In this document: one piece after another, positions 53,320-62,723 of the stretch
How positions within the stretch are numbered: position 1 is the stretch's first letter
Layout: each line of letters starts with the position of its first letter
Assembly: GCF_004208415.1 (NCBI RefSeq)
Contig: NZ_CP035758.1
Location: forward strand, 9,114,001-9,178,000
Reading direction: 5' to 3'
DNA length: 64,000 bases
Origin: Ktedonosporobacter rubrisoli
Lineage (GTDB): Bacteria > Chloroflexota > Ktedonobacteria > Ktedonobacterales > Ktedonobacteraceae
Translations under genes and position numbers: made by a program
Notes under the pieces: generated by a model
Database searches by the model: none
What the model saw: only the letters and a program-made list of their open reading frames with translations
Told to the model about the DNA's origin: nothing

Positions 53320-54531
53320 ATGAAGAGACGTCTGGTATTGATCGGGCTGGTAGTGCTCATCATTGTTGGCGGCGTTGTGGCATATGCTGGATGGATCAAT
53401 CATAATGTGAATCCGCCAGAGGTAAGAGAAACGCCACAGCCTGTACCGCCCGCTGGGCATGCTCCTGGTCAGGATAAGGGCTGTGGAATTACCAGGACCG
53501 GTACAGGCTATACTTTTTCCTGGCTGCATGTCTCAAGTGGCTTTATCATGGACGATAAGAATTGTATAGTGACTCTGAAAGGCTTTAATTGGTCGCAACT
53601 GGAATTTGGCAATGGGATAGGTGGAAGCCAGAAAACAAGAATCAGTGAGGATGCGCTTGCCTGGTATAATCAGACGTTTCAGATGAATGTCTGGCGCATC
53701 CCGCTGAATGCGACCTGGTGGAATCAGAACGTTGAGGTTCCTCTGGCCGGAATGCGCTATCAAGATTGGATACAGCAGGTTGTCAAGTGGTCGGAGGAGA
53801 ATGGAAATTATGTGATCTTGACCAAGGGTCCACAATTTGCTGATCCGCCGTGTGGTAAGGGCATCAAATTATGCCCCACGCAAAATCAGGGCCAGAAAGA
53901 TATTATGCATGGTACTGCAGGCCCGGAGGTGCAGACCACTGGCCGTTATATTGACCCGGCTCTAACTATGTGGTCAAGCGTGGCCAGGCTCTACGCCAAT
54001 GATCCAGCTGTGCTCTATGATAGCTGGAATGAGATGCAGGGAATAGACGATCAGACCTGGTGGACAAACACCAACAAGCTGATTTCGGCGATCCGGGCCG
54101 AGAATCCGCATTCCTTGATCTTTCTGGGCGGCCCTAATTTCAAAGGCAATGTTAATGCCTTAGTACAAGGAACTGTGCCAGATTTTGCTCAGCCCGATCT
54201 TGTCTACGATTTTCATGTGTATGATGGCTTCAAAGGAGCCTATCAGAGTAAAAAGTGTAATTCTCCCCTCAGCTATATATGGCAAGACTGGCCGGCACAC
54301 GCCGATGAGCAGGTGGGCTTTGCCCAGCAACATGGGAAGGCCGTCATTTTTAGCGAGTGGGGGGGCTGCAATGATCTTGATAACTATCACCAGGCAATCA
54401 TTGATTACGCTCGCATCCATCATGTATCCCTGGCGTATTATGATGAAACAAATGTGGCAATACGGAGTAACGGTACCTATCAGCTCACCGAGAATGGTCT
54501 AAAGGTGCAGGCTGCTTACGCCACACTCTAA
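53320..54531 (+). CDS. Membrane-anchored GH5 glycoside hydrolase (endoglucanase-like)
   Basis: 403 residues. One N-terminal membrane segment (LVLIGLVVLIIVGGVVAYAGW) anchors an extracytoplasmic TIM-barrel domain. GFNWSQLEFGNG opens the barrel. The acid/base is Glu238 in DSWNEMQG and the nucleophile Glu346 in VIFSEWGG. FHVYDGF carries the conserved His. GH5 enzymes cut beta-1,4-linked glucans or mannans. At the end of a polysaccharide operon it may trim or release the polymer. A GTG at 53317 precedes the chosen ATG; GGGAGGAGG is the ribosome-binding site. Confidence 0.85.
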   Translation: MKRRLVLIGLVVLIIVGGVVAYAGWINHNVNPPEVRETPQPVPPAGHAPGQDKGCGITRTGTGYTFSWLHVSSGFIMDDKNCIVTLKGFNWSQLEFGNGIGGSQKTRISEDALAWYNQTFQMNVWRIPLNATWWNQNVEVPLAGMRYQDWIQQVVKWSEENGNYVILTKGPQFADPPCGKGIKLCPTQNQGQKDIMHGTAGPEVQTTGRYIDPALTMWSSVARLYANDPAVLYDSWNEMQGIDDQTWWTNTNKLISAIRAENPHSLIFLGGPNFKGNVNALVQGTVPDFAQPDLVYDFHVYDGFKGAYQSKKCNSPLSYIWQDWPAHADEQVGFAQQHGKAVIFSEWGGCNDLDNYHQAIIDYARIHHVSLAYYDETNVAIRSNGTYQLTENGLKVQAAYATL

Positions 54532-54575
54532 CCTGTAAAACCTATGGAGTTCGTTGTAGCTGTTTTAATGGAAAT

Positions 54576-54617
54576 AGCTCTCTCTCCGGCCAACGTCATT
54601 GTTGATCGGGGAGAGCT
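54576..54617. terminator. Hairpin between convergent genes
   Basis: AGCTCTC at 54576-54582 pairs with GAGAGCT at 54611-54617, extended by three wobble-containing pairs. It lies between the GH5 gene and the minus-strand cytidylate-kinase-like gene. Confidence 0.4.
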
Positions 54618-54679
54618 TGAGGATGTCTGCATCCCGTAATCGAGTATAATAGGGATGTATTAGAAGTGCAAGCTTTATT

Positions 54680-55453
54680 TCATTGGATTTCTTTTACTAT
54701 GGGAAGTGCCTGCTGGATAAGACTTGCCGCCAGCTCGAAGGAGAAAAGGCCTGTGTTAATCAGCAGGTGATAGAGCCAGGGCTGCTGGCCGTCGCTACCA
54801 TAGTAACGGAGCAAGTAGCTTTCATGCTCGTAGTCGCGCTGCTCGATAAGACGATTTGCCTCGGCATGGCTTAGCTGAAATTCTTGCATAACGTAATTGA
54901 TCCGATCAGGAAGTGGCGCGAAAACGTGAATATGGAGTGTGCGTGGAGCATTGTGGAGCAGGAATTGCGAGCCACGCCCGATAATTACTGCATTGCCACG
55001 ACTGGCAGCCTCTAAGATTACTTTTTGCGTCAGGTGGAGATACACTGCTTCCTGGGCCTGGCTCTGGGGAACTCCGCTGTTGTTAAAGAAGGAGCCGTAG
55101 TTCATGGTGAGTGGGCTATTAGCCTTGAGCGCTTCAAGAATATGGCCCGCCATGCCAACCGTTTGTTCGTCTTGTCTGGCTACGTGCTGTACATCGACTT
55201 CAAGTCGCCTGGCTACTTCGTTGATAATCTCGTGGTCAACGTAGTTGAGCCCGCACTGTTGGGCGAGAAGCCGGCCAATATCGGAACCTCCGCTACCAAA
55301 CTGGCGCGAGATAGTGACGACGACGCTGCCTTCGGCTGGGGTGCCGCTGGGCAACGGATCATTTGCTAGCATTGTTTCGGGGAGGAGCCTTGTATCTCCT
55401 CCCTCGTTGGCCTGCCCGTTCTTCGATTGTTCTCGCCCAGGTAAGAAAAACAT
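54680..55453 (-). CDS. Cytidylate-kinase-like family protein
   Basis: 257 residues. VVTISRQFGSGGSDIGRLLAQQCGLNYVDHEIINEVARR is the P-loop region of the cytidylate-kinase-like family (PF13189), with the FGSGG loop in place of a classical GxxGxGKS. The later RGSQFLLHNAPRTLHIHVFAPLPDR matches the family's core. Its substrate is not known. A TTG-started frame opens at 55483, but the ATG at 55453 is a more usual start; a minus-strand TATAAT lies at 55484-55489 and would put transcription near there. Confidence 0.8.
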   Translation of the reverse strand: MFFLPGREQSKNGQANEGGDTRLLPETMLANDPLPSGTPAEGSVVVTISRQFGSGGSDIGRLLAQQCGLNYVDHEIINEVARRLEVDVQHVARQDEQTVGMAGHILEALKANSPLTMNYGSFFNNSGVPQSQAQEAVYLHLTQKVILEAASRGNAVIIGRGSQFLLHNAPRTLHIHVFAPLPDRINYVMQEFQLSHAEANRLIEQRDYEHESYLLRYYGSDGQQPWLYHLLINTGLFSFELAASLIQQALPIVKEIQ

Positions 55454-55551
55454 AGCTTCAACCCACAAGAATATATAGTTCAAATTATATCATATTGTTC
55501 TGCGATATAACTTGACGTCTAAATGTGACTGAGCCAGGAAGCCGCTGGCAT

Positions 55552-58500
55552 TCAGTTTGTGGTAAGTTGATAAGCCAGATTTTTGCCATCGGGGCTTATG
55601 CGTATGCCGGTGATGCTGGTGCCCTCAACCTTCCAGAGTGTGCTGCCGCTAAGTGCATTGAGTGCGTAGAGGCGCGAATGCTTGCAGGGTGCGTGGTTGG
55701 CAGGCAGGCAGGCAGTAACGAAGAGCAGGCCGTTATGGTACTGCAAGCCGTCTGCCTGGGGAGCGATGTAGGAGCCCTGAACTTCTGGGTGGAAAGTCCA
55801 GAACTCGGCTCCGCTCTGCATATCTATTGCTTCCAACGTGGGCACGGGTTTATGCATGATATCGTTTTTCAGCGTGACGACATAGGCTATTTTTCCATCT
55901 TCGGAGATCTGGGGCGCATGTGTGAGCGGAAAATTGTGCTGGCTCCAGAGTAATCGCTGGTTTTTGATATCAAAGGCCATAATCTGCTGAGAGTTGGAGA
56001 CAAGTGCGGTACTACCGCCGGCTGCGATCTTGATGCTGGCTGGATCTTGTAGCGAGTTGGGCAGCGAGAAATTCCATAAGGTGTTGCCGCTGGGCAGGTC
56101 CAGGGCCAGAATATTTTGTGGTCTGACAATGAGCAGGGTATCTGCGATCCTGGCCATTGGAGATGCGTCGGTAGCAGCGGAAAGCGCTTCGCCAGGCAGA
56201 ATTGCGCGCCTCCATTCAATCTGTCCCATACCTGTATCTATGGAATAAATGAGCCCGGCGACTTGCCATATAGCCTGATTGGGCAGCATCAGGAGTTTCC
56301 CATTATCATATGGAGTATTGCCTGTGACGGCAGGACCGGAGATGCGCCAATCAATTGTGCCAGTGTTCTGGTTGATAGCTACAAGCTGAACCATAGATAG
56401 AGATGCGCTTGCCGCAGGAGAAGCCTGAATGCTTGTCCGGCTAGCGACATAGATAAAGTTCTTATCGGCTCCCAGCACGCTAGCCCTTGTCAGGTCTTCT
56501 GGCAGATTGAGCGTGTGTTGCCAGAGAAGCTGCCCCGTTGCGCGCTTGAACTGGTAGAGTGTAAGCAAGCGCCCGAGAGGCGAGGGATAGGCCGGATCGG
56601 CGGGGGCAAAACGATATGCAGGCGCACCGGGATCACCAAGAGCTACCAGTAGTGTATCTGGAGACGCTGAGATAGCGGGCAGCGAAAATGCTCCCTCAGA
56701 GACAAAGCTATGCCAGAGCATCGAGCCATTAGCATCTGTAACTTCAAGCTGATGTTGCTGATCGTTAGTTTCAGTAGTGATAATACTGCCATTCGTATCA
56801 AGGTATAGCGCTTGAGCCTGGGCTGAAAGCGTTTGTTCCCACTGGGGTGTGCCCGTGAGAGCCGAAACCTGCTTAAGGCTGTGCGGCGCAGGCGTAGCCA
56901 GCGCATAGCGCAGGACACCTAACACAACTAAAAGGAGCAATAGCGCGATGGCAAAACGCCTTGGAGTCTGGCGCGCTAATTGGACAAGCTGCTTGCCATA
57001 ATGGCGCGCGTAGCCAGGGATGTTCCGCAGTAACTTCCTACCGTGCTGAAGCCAGTTCTGCAGCTGCGCTAAAAGCTTTACTAATTGCGTCCTCCATATA
57101 TAGACCAGCGCCGCTATGCTTAACAAAATAAACAGGAGCACAACGCCATACAGAACTGTAAAGCTCTGCACGGTGAGCACAAACAAACTTGACTCACCAG
57201 ATGGCGTAGATAGCAAAGTTGGCGCTGAGCTAAATTCCTGACTAATACTGCTGCTCCAGCGCAGTGCGCCGCTGTGCATATCGAAGGCCGAGATGCGCTG
57301 CTCATGCTGGCTGATCTGTTGTTGCAGCACAACTATATTGTGGCGCGCATCGATCTGTGGCGTAAATGTGCGACCGGCATCGCTGCCGGTGAGGCCTGTC
57401 GTAAGCTGTTGAGACCAGTGCAGTGAGCCCGTCGAGGCATCGATGGCGAAGAGCCAGAGCTGCTCCTGAATCTGGGGAATTTGCCAGGTGATCCCAGTAG
57501 CATAAATAATGTTATCCTTGGCTGCTTCTGTCTTGCTAAGAATTGCCTGGTAGAGCTGAGGGCGCGTAAGGTTTTTGCCGGGCGGGCTATTAAATGTCCA
57601 GGCAAGCTTTCCCGTTGTGGCGTTCAAGGCAAGAAGTCCCTGCGGACCAGCGGTGAGCAGAAGATGCGGCGAGGCAGCGCTGTTAAGTTGGAGAGCGCGC
57701 GCTACCAATGGTTGTTGCCAGAGTACGCGCCCGTTTTGCCTATTCAAAGCATAAATTTTATGGTCGCTGGCGACGTAGAGCGTGTTTCCGTCAAGTTGAA
57801 AAGGTGGTGTGTAGGCCAGGGTGTCGTCAAGCGTCTGGTTCCATTGTAGGGTTCCATTTTGCAAATTGTAGGCTGCAATCTGGCCCGGGTTCAAAGCTTT
57901 AACTGTGTAGAGATTCTGGCCATCATTTGCCGGTTGGAAATAGTGCGTACCTTGAGTAGGATGGCTGCCGGGTGCGCGCCAGAGCAAACGATTATCAAGC
58001 GTGTAAACGCGTGTCTCTTTCTCGCTAGTAAGCGCCAGGGTATTGTTGCTGAGTGGCCTCAAACTATTGAGGCCAGATGCGTTTGATGCTGAATCTGTAG
58101 TATTCCATGTAGTGATCTGTTCAGCCACTTTGAGCATGTGTCGCGTCTGAGCCGTGCCTTGGCTGTCGAGCATGACAAAACTTGAAGCGCCGGCCTCGAT
58201 TGGATTACTGATCGCGGTCTCCTTTGAATAGCTTCCAAGGTCGCGCTGCTGCTTGATCATCCCATTACTGGCGTCAAATGTATAGATGTAAAGGTGAGGC
58301 ATAGATAGATCATGCCATAATAAGGCCGTACTTATTATTGCGAATAGCAATAATAAGTAAGTGAGAATAATGCGCCAGGAGCGCAAGGGACTTAAAGGGG
58401 TTGAGGATGGTAAAGCTGGAGCCGGTGTAAGAGGAATGGGGGTAGTAGGGATGGGGGTAACGCTCTCAATCCTGCTGGAAATTTCCGCCTTATCTTCTGT

Positions 58501-59064
58501 GGAAGGAAGTGGTGTATTGGCAATCGGATCTAGGGCCAGCAACTTTACTGTTGAAGGCACTTTATGCTTCATGGTTGCCCCAGGGTGAGAGAGAGTTTGA
58601 GGAACATCGGAAAGAGGCTTGCCTGAGGGCTTTGTCGTTTCGACAAGTGACTGCTCGGGCGCGTCTTCCTGCTCTTCGTCTTGATTATTAACTATAGTTA
58701 TTTCGGAATGCTCAGTTTGCTGAGAGCTTGAAAGAGCCGTCTGTTCTTGCTCTTGCGGCTCTTTGCTTATGCCCGAAGAGTTTGCTTCGGGCTCTTGTGG
58801 CTGCTCGTCTTTTTGGGCTAGAGAGGATGATTCCTCGGCTTCGCTGGAGATGTCTATTGCAGAGCCTCGCATAGCGCTACCACTGGAGTGAGCTTGTTGT
58901 GGCTGCTGATCTAACTGGTGCGCTGGCGTGGCGTGGGTCAGCTTATGGGAGGAGCGCTTCTTGCGGCCCGAGCGTCGGCCTGTGCTCTTTCTGCTTACCT
59001 CATCCGAATTATCTGATCCAGCTTCATGTTTTGTAAAAGGGCTATGTTTGTGCTTCTCCGCCAT
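55552..59064 (-). CDS. Membrane protein with two PQQ-type beta-propellers
   Basis: 1170 residues. Residues 1-225 are disordered: Ser/Gln/Glu-rich with a basic patch (GRRSGRKKRSSHK) and a Pro/Thr-rich end. A membrane segment follows at about 230-250, then a first propeller (about 255-620) with repeats such as ATGKLAWTF and NGRVLWQQPL. Two further membrane segments near 645-670 and 705-730 enclose a basic linker, and a second propeller fills 740-1165 (TGTIDWRISG, GMGQIEWRRAILPG). Both propellers should face outside. The repeats resemble PQQ dehydrogenase/BamB blades; no quinone-binding residues could be assigned, so a binding or assembly role is likelier than catalysis. Confidence 0.75.
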   Translation of the reverse strand: MAEKHKHSPFTKHEAGSDNSDEVSRKSTGRRSGRKKRSSHKLTHATPAHQLDQQPQQAHSSGSAMRGSAIDISSEAEESSSLAQKDEQPQEPEANSSGISKEPQEQEQTALSSSQQTEHSEITIVNNQDEEQEDAPEQSLVETTKPSGKPLSDVPQTLSHPGATMKHKVPSTVKLLALDPIANTPLPSTEDKAEISSRIESVTPIPTTPIPLTPAPALPSSTPLSPLRSWRIILTYLLLLFAIISTALLWHDLSMPHLYIYTFDASNGMIKQQRDLGSYSKETAISNPIEAGASSFVMLDSQGTAQTRHMLKVAEQITTWNTTDSASNASGLNSLRPLSNNTLALTSEKETRVYTLDNRLLWRAPGSHPTQGTHYFQPANDGQNLYTVKALNPGQIAAYNLQNGTLQWNQTLDDTLAYTPPFQLDGNTLYVASDHKIYALNRQNGRVLWQQPLVARALQLNSAASPHLLLTAGPQGLLALNATTGKLAWTFNSPPGKNLTRPQLYQAILSKTEAAKDNIIYATGITWQIPQIQEQLWLFAIDASTGSLHWSQQLTTGLTGSDAGRTFTPQIDARHNIVVLQQQISQHEQRISAFDMHSGALRWSSSISQEFSSAPTLLSTPSGESSLFVLTVQSFTVLYGVVLLFILLSIAALVYIWRTQLVKLLAQLQNWLQHGRKLLRNIPGYARHYGKQLVQLARQTPRRFAIALLLLLVVLGVLRYALATPAPHSLKQVSALTGTPQWEQTLSAQAQALYLDTNGSIITTETNDQQHQLEVTDANGSMLWHSFVSEGAFSLPAISASPDTLLVALGDPGAPAYRFAPADPAYPSPLGRLLTLYQFKRATGQLLWQHTLNLPEDLTRASVLGADKNFIYVASRTSIQASPAASASLSMVQLVAINQNTGTIDWRISGPAVTGNTPYDNGKLLMLPNQAIWQVAGLIYSIDTGMGQIEWRRAILPGEALSAATDASPMARIADTLLIVRPQNILALDLPSGNTLWNFSLPNSLQDPASIKIAAGGSTALVSNSQQIMAFDIKNQRLLWSQHNFPLTHAPQISEDGKIAYVVTLKNDIMHKPVPTLEAIDMQSGAEFWTFHPEVQGSYIAPQADGLQYHNGLLFVTACLPANHAPCKHSRLYALNALSGSTLWKVEGTSITGIRISPDGKNLAYQLTTN

Positions 59065-59158
59065 GTCCTGGTCTTTCTCTACGCTGATATGATGACTGCG
59101 CTACTACTATATCAGACTGACTAAGAATCTCAAAGTAGTTGATAAAGAAAATTGGTCC

Positions 59159-59246
59159 AGTACTATACGCCAAGTGTATTTTGAAATCGATTTGGCGAAA
59201 GTATCCCCAGGGAGTAGCCTTACAAAGGTGTGTTCTGTATAGTACT
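59159..59246. repeat. Nested inverted repeat in the divergent intergenic region
   Basis: AGTACTATAC at 59159-59168 and GTATAGTACT at 59237-59246 are perfect inverted copies, and CGCCAA/TTGGCG pairs inside near 59168-59196. The surrounding 59065-59498 shows no gene. It may be a regulatory site for the flanking genes. Confidence 0.45.
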
Positions 59247-59498
59247 ATATATTTTATAGGCTCAGATCTCGGTAGTATCTTTCTTGATCCAGGCCTGTTG
59301 CAAAGTAGGGAATAGGCTCCGGGAGGTTTCTCTTGTCAAGGGATAGAGATCGAGAGGTAGCTGCGCCGAGAGCAGGTGGACGCAGCGCGAGCTCGCAAAT
59401 GGCGCCGTGGTTTAGCGAATTTGAAGCGTTTTCCCTTTTTCCCGCAAGGCGGCGAGGAAACTTTGCAATAGCCCTGGTTTCTCATCTGGGGAGGCTGG

Positions 59499-60458
59499 AT
59501 GCGTAACATCAACTTGCATCAGCTCGCAACTTTCCAGGTCGTTGCGAAACATTGCAGCTATGTGCGTGCGGCTGAAGAATTGCATTTCAGTCAGCCTGCG
59601 GTATCCGCACAAATCCGTCAGCTTGAAGAGTCAATGGGCGTAAAGTTATTTGATAAGATTGGTCGCAAGACCCACTTAACGCAGGCTGGCGAAGAACTTT
59701 ACCTCTATAGTCAGAAAATTTTTTCCCTGATTGACGAAACCTTAGAGACGATGGAGGCACTGCGCAGTCCCTATAATGGGAGATTGAGCGTGGGAGCCGA
59801 CACGACTGTCGGAACCTATGTTATTCCTGGCATCCTGGGAAAATTCCATCAGGTATATCCTGAGGTTGAGATCACCTTAGAAGTAGTCAATCGCGGCTAT
59901 CTCGTCGATGCCTTGATCAATAATCGCATTGATATGGTGATTATGGGCAAGATCCCGACCGAGGTCCCGGTTTTTGTCGCACCTTTTGCCCCTAACGAAT
60001 TAGTGCTGGTGGCTCCTCCAACTCATCGCCTGGCCGGATGTATAAATGTCCCCTTCGCCGAGTTGGCACGCGAGCATTTTCTCCTGCGCGAGTTTGGTTC
60101 GGGGACGCGCGCAGCGCTGGAAGGCGCTTTTCAGGAGGCAGGCTTGCCTCTGCAGGTTAGTATGCAGGTTGGTAATAATAGTGCGATTAAACAAGGAGTA
60201 GCCGCCGGACTGGGCATTGCCCTTATCTCCCGCGTGGCCCTGGATATGGAATTGGAGACAAAGCGGCTGGTGATCCTTGATGTTGAGGGATTCCCTATTA
60301 TGCGGCAGTGGCGTCTTGTTCATCTGAAGGATAAAAATCTTTCGGCTACGGCCAGAGCTTTCAAATCCTTTATGCTGCAGCACGCCGATCTCTCTATGCG
60401 TTCGCACTCGCCTATAACTTCTGCCACGATGAGCAGAGGATTGGCCGGCAAGCAGTGA
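59499..60458 (+). CDS. LysR-family transcriptional regulator
   Basis: 319 residues. The N-terminal helix-turn-helix (LHQLATFQVVAKHCSYVRAAEELHFSQPAVSAQIRQLEESMGVKLFDKIGRKTHLTQAG) is canonical, followed by the two-lobed effector-binding domain of the CbbR/CysB-like type (residues about 90-295). GGGGAGG lies upstream of the ATG. It precedes a MaoC-type hydratase and a CoA-ester lyase on the same strand and is the likely regulator of that pathway. Confidence 0.92.
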   Translation: MRNINLHQLATFQVVAKHCSYVRAAEELHFSQPAVSAQIRQLEESMGVKLFDKIGRKTHLTQAGEELYLYSQKIFSLIDETLETMEALRSPYNGRLSVGADTTVGTYVIPGILGKFHQVYPEVEITLEVVNRGYLVDALINNRIDMVIMGKIPTEVPVFVAPFAPNELVLVAPPTHRLAGCINVPFAELAREHFLLREFGSGTRAALEGAFQEAGLPLQVSMQVGNNSAIKQGVAAGLGIALISRVALDMELETKRLVILDVEGFPIMRQWRLVHLKDKNLSATARAFKSFMLQHADLSMRSHSPITSATMSRGLAGKQ

Positions 60459-60625
60459 CAACATGGCAGCACTCATTGATCTAGCGGCAAGTAACGTACA
60501 GCCCTGGGCCTGACGTGACTATCCATGATGGCAACTGCGATCGGCAAGTATTCCGCTGAAGCAACGATGAAGGGATATTCAGCAGTCTTGCTAATTAGAC
60601 GTGTTAGCTGAGAGGAGGTAAAGCA

Positions 60626-61141
60626 GTGGCGTTTGGGCGTTGTTTTGAAGATTTTGAGGTTGGCGATGTGTATAAGCATTGGCCGGGTCGCACGATTACC
60701 GAATATGACGATACGCTCTTCTGTATGCTTACTATGAATCACAATCCGCTGCATATCGATGCAAATTATGCTGAGGATACGCAATTCAAAAAGCGGCTGG
60801 TTGTGGGCTCACTGGTGTTTAGCATCGCCTTGGGCATGAGCGTCCCTGATGTGAGTGGCAAGGCCATTGCTAATCTTGAGTTCGAACATGTGAAGCATCT
60901 GGGCCCTACCTTTCATGGCGACACTATCTATGCTGAGACAAAGGTGCTGGATACGCGCCTGTCCAGCACGAGGTCTGATCGTGGTATCGTTACGGTAGAA
61001 ACTAGCGCCTATAATCAGCGCGGCGAGACGGTCCTGACTTTTCAGCGTCGAGTGATGGTGCCGACACGCGAGAACGAGGCGGCTCGACAGCGGGCCTGGG
61101 ACGAAAAAATGGCCAGGCGCCGCAAAGGTAGGCAACTTTAG
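60626..61141 (+). CDS. MaoC-family (R)-specific enoyl-CoA hydratase
   Basis: 171 residues of the hot-dog fold. The start FEDFEVGDVYKHWPGRTITEYDD and the active-site motif MNHNPLHIDANYA (His43, Asp45) are typical of MaoC dehydratases, which hydrate enoyl-CoA esters. VVGSLVFSIALGMS is the conserved following helix. The start is a GTG with GAGGAGG seven bases upstream. Paired with a CitE-type lyase it could act on mesaconyl-, itaconyl- or a similar C4/C5 enoyl-CoA; this is inference from pathway knowledge. Confidence 0.88.
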   Translation: MAFGRCFEDFEVGDVYKHWPGRTITEYDDTLFCMLTMNHNPLHIDANYAEDTQFKKRLVVGSLVFSIALGMSVPDVSGKAIANLEFEHVKHLGPTFHGDTIYAETKVLDTRLSSTRSDRGIVTVETSAYNQRGETVLTFQRRVMVPTRENEAARQRAWDEKMARRRKGRQL

Positions 61142-61154
61142 CTACGAAAAGCTT

Positions 61155-61241
61155 GCTAGCGCTTTCCGGGTTATCGTTTAAAAGTTCGCCAGAAAAGGCT
61201 ACTACATGAGCGATACTTTGTAGTAGCCTTTTAGCGCTAGC
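61155..61241 (+). promoter_or_regulatory. Nested long hairpin between maoC-like and citE-like genes
   Basis: AAAAGGCTACTACA at 61193-61206 pairs perfectly over 14 bp with TGTAGTAGCCTTTT at 61219-61232. An outer pair, GCTAGCGCT (61155-61163) and AGCGCTAGC (61233-61241), encloses it with the right arms directly adjacent. The inner hairpin ends in TTTT, so it could terminate or attenuate transcription, or act as an mRNA-processing site. Confidence 0.6.
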
Positions 61242-61260
61242 GTTTTGCGAAAGGAAGTAT

Positions 61261-62160
61261 ATGCGTCTAAGAAGATCCGAACTGTCAACGCCAGCCAGTA
61301 ACGAGCGGATGATAGAAAAAGCAGCGGCCAGCAGTGCAGATTTTGTGCTGCTCGATCTCGAAGATTCGGTTTCGCCGGGTGAAAAAGCTTCGGCGCGTCT
61401 CAAGGCCGTCAAGGCTCTAAAGACGCTGGATTGGGGCAAGAAGACGCGCGCCGTCCGCATCAACGATTTGGAGAGTGAATATGCCTACCAGGATGTGATT
61501 ACTGTAGTGGAAGGCGCTGGCGAATACCTGGATATACTCATTGTGCCCAAGATCAAGGCGGCTCGCGATGTCTGGTGGCTTGATATATTATTGTCCCAGA
61601 TTGAGAAACATCTAAAGCTGACAAGGCCGATCGGCATCGAAGTTTTGATCGAAGAAGTAGAGGCAATTCTTAATGTAGAGGAGATCGCTAGTTCGAGTCC
61701 GCGCCTTGAGGCATTGATCTTTGGCCCTGCCGATTATAGCGCCTCACAGGGCGTTGACAGCGCTGCAATAGAGGGTGAGCTCGCTATTTATCCGGGCGAT
61801 CCCTGGCACTATGCGCGCAATAAGATAGTGATCGCGGCTCGTGCTGCCGGCATTGATGCCATAGACGGTGCCTTCCCCGACTTTAAGAATCTGGAAGCTT
61901 ATCGAAGAGAGTGCCAGCGCTCGCGCGCACTGGGCTTTGTGGGTAAATGGGCTATCCATCCCAGCCAGATAGAGATTGCCAATCAGGTATATTCGCCCTT
62001 GCCAGAAGCTGTGGCCTACGCACGTAGGGTGGATGCCGCATATGCGGAAGCGCTAGCCCAGGGCCAGGGTGCCATTGCTCTTGATGGCAAGATGGTGGAT
62101 GTGGCTATTGTGAGGAGCCTGCGCACAATTATCCAAAAAGCTGATCTGATCGGCATGTAA
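61261..62160 (+). CDS. HpcH/HpaI-CitE family CoA-ester lyase
   Basis: 299 residues of the TIM-barrel CitE/Mcl family. Visible motifs: SELSTPASNERMIEKAAASSADFVLLDLEDSV with the Arg/Asp/Glu CoA and metal region, RINDLES, IGIEVLIEEVEAILN (metal Glu), IFGPADYSAS and KWAIHPSQI. These enzymes cleave malyl-, citramalyl- or similar hydroxyacyl-CoA. The GPADYSAS form points to malyl/citramalyl-CoA lyases rather than citrate lyase beta. With the MaoC hydratase and LysR it resembles the Ich-Ccl part of itaconate degradation, but no CoA-transferase gene is present here. Confidence 0.85.
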   Translation: MRLRRSELSTPASNERMIEKAAASSADFVLLDLEDSVSPGEKASARLKAVKALKTLDWGKKTRAVRINDLESEYAYQDVITVVEGAGEYLDILIVPKIKAARDVWWLDILLSQIEKHLKLTRPIGIEVLIEEVEAILNVEEIASSSPRLEALIFGPADYSASQGVDSAAIEGELAIYPGDPWHYARNKIVIAARAAGIDAIDGAFPDFKNLEAYRRECQRSRALGFVGKWAIHPSQIEIANQVYSPLPEAVAYARRVDAAYAEALAQGQGAIALDGKMVDVAIVRSLRTIIQKADLIGM

Positions 62161-62189
62161 TAGCCTTATTTTTCTGCTCTGCACCCGTG

Positions 62190-62229
62190 GAGAGAATTGC
62201 AGTTGGCTTGTCCTTCTCGCAGTTCTCTC
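62190..62229 (+). terminator. Terminator-like hairpin after the CoA-ester lyase gene
   Basis: GAGAGAATTGC at 62190-62200 pairs with GCAGTTCTCTC at 62219-62229 over 11 bp with one G-U pair, 30 bp after the stop codon. Confidence 0.5.
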
Positions 62230-62723
62230 TGTTCCATTCTATCACGATATATCACGCTTTATCTCTTCTATTAGGGGACTTGTGGCTATTATACAAGAAA
62301 TTATATGTGTATGCTTGTAAGTTTGTTGATGCTAAAAATAGCGTAGGAATATTAAGAATTTTTTATACGTAATTTATGCCTTTTTTATAAGTAATGCTGT
62401 AATATAAGTAGGTACTACTCAATCTGGGGGAAGCTCTGTAGGGTAGCGTTCTGCTGATAGTTGAGGGGAGAAAAGCAGAGTTATGGAGATTGAGTATTGC
62501 AGTAATCACAAAGGCATAGGGGGAAGATAGAAGAAGGGAAAAGGTAAATGGGCAAGGTGGGAAGGGACAGGAGATGCATATAGGGGATCGGGGGATGGAA
62601 AGGGCGAGCATATAAAGAGACCAGCTTGATCAAGATGTATCGGGCTGGCCTCTTTGCTTGCCTGCTGCTTAGGTGATCGCTTGGCCTGGTAATTGCTGAT
62701 GGAAGAAAGTTTCACCCTTACTA
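62230..62723. other. Intergenic region with a purine-rich tract and a hairpin
   Basis: No gene. Bases about 62508-62605 are almost all A and G on the plus strand. An imperfect hairpin AAAGAG-CCAGC/GCTGG-CTCTTT lies at 62614-62662 and could end transcription of the minus-strand lipoprotein gene. Confidence 0.4.

Noticed and set aside
62363..62715. Minus-strand ORFs across the purine-rich tract
   Set aside because: Pro/Ser/Leu low-complexity translations produced by the AG-rich opposite strand, without start signals.
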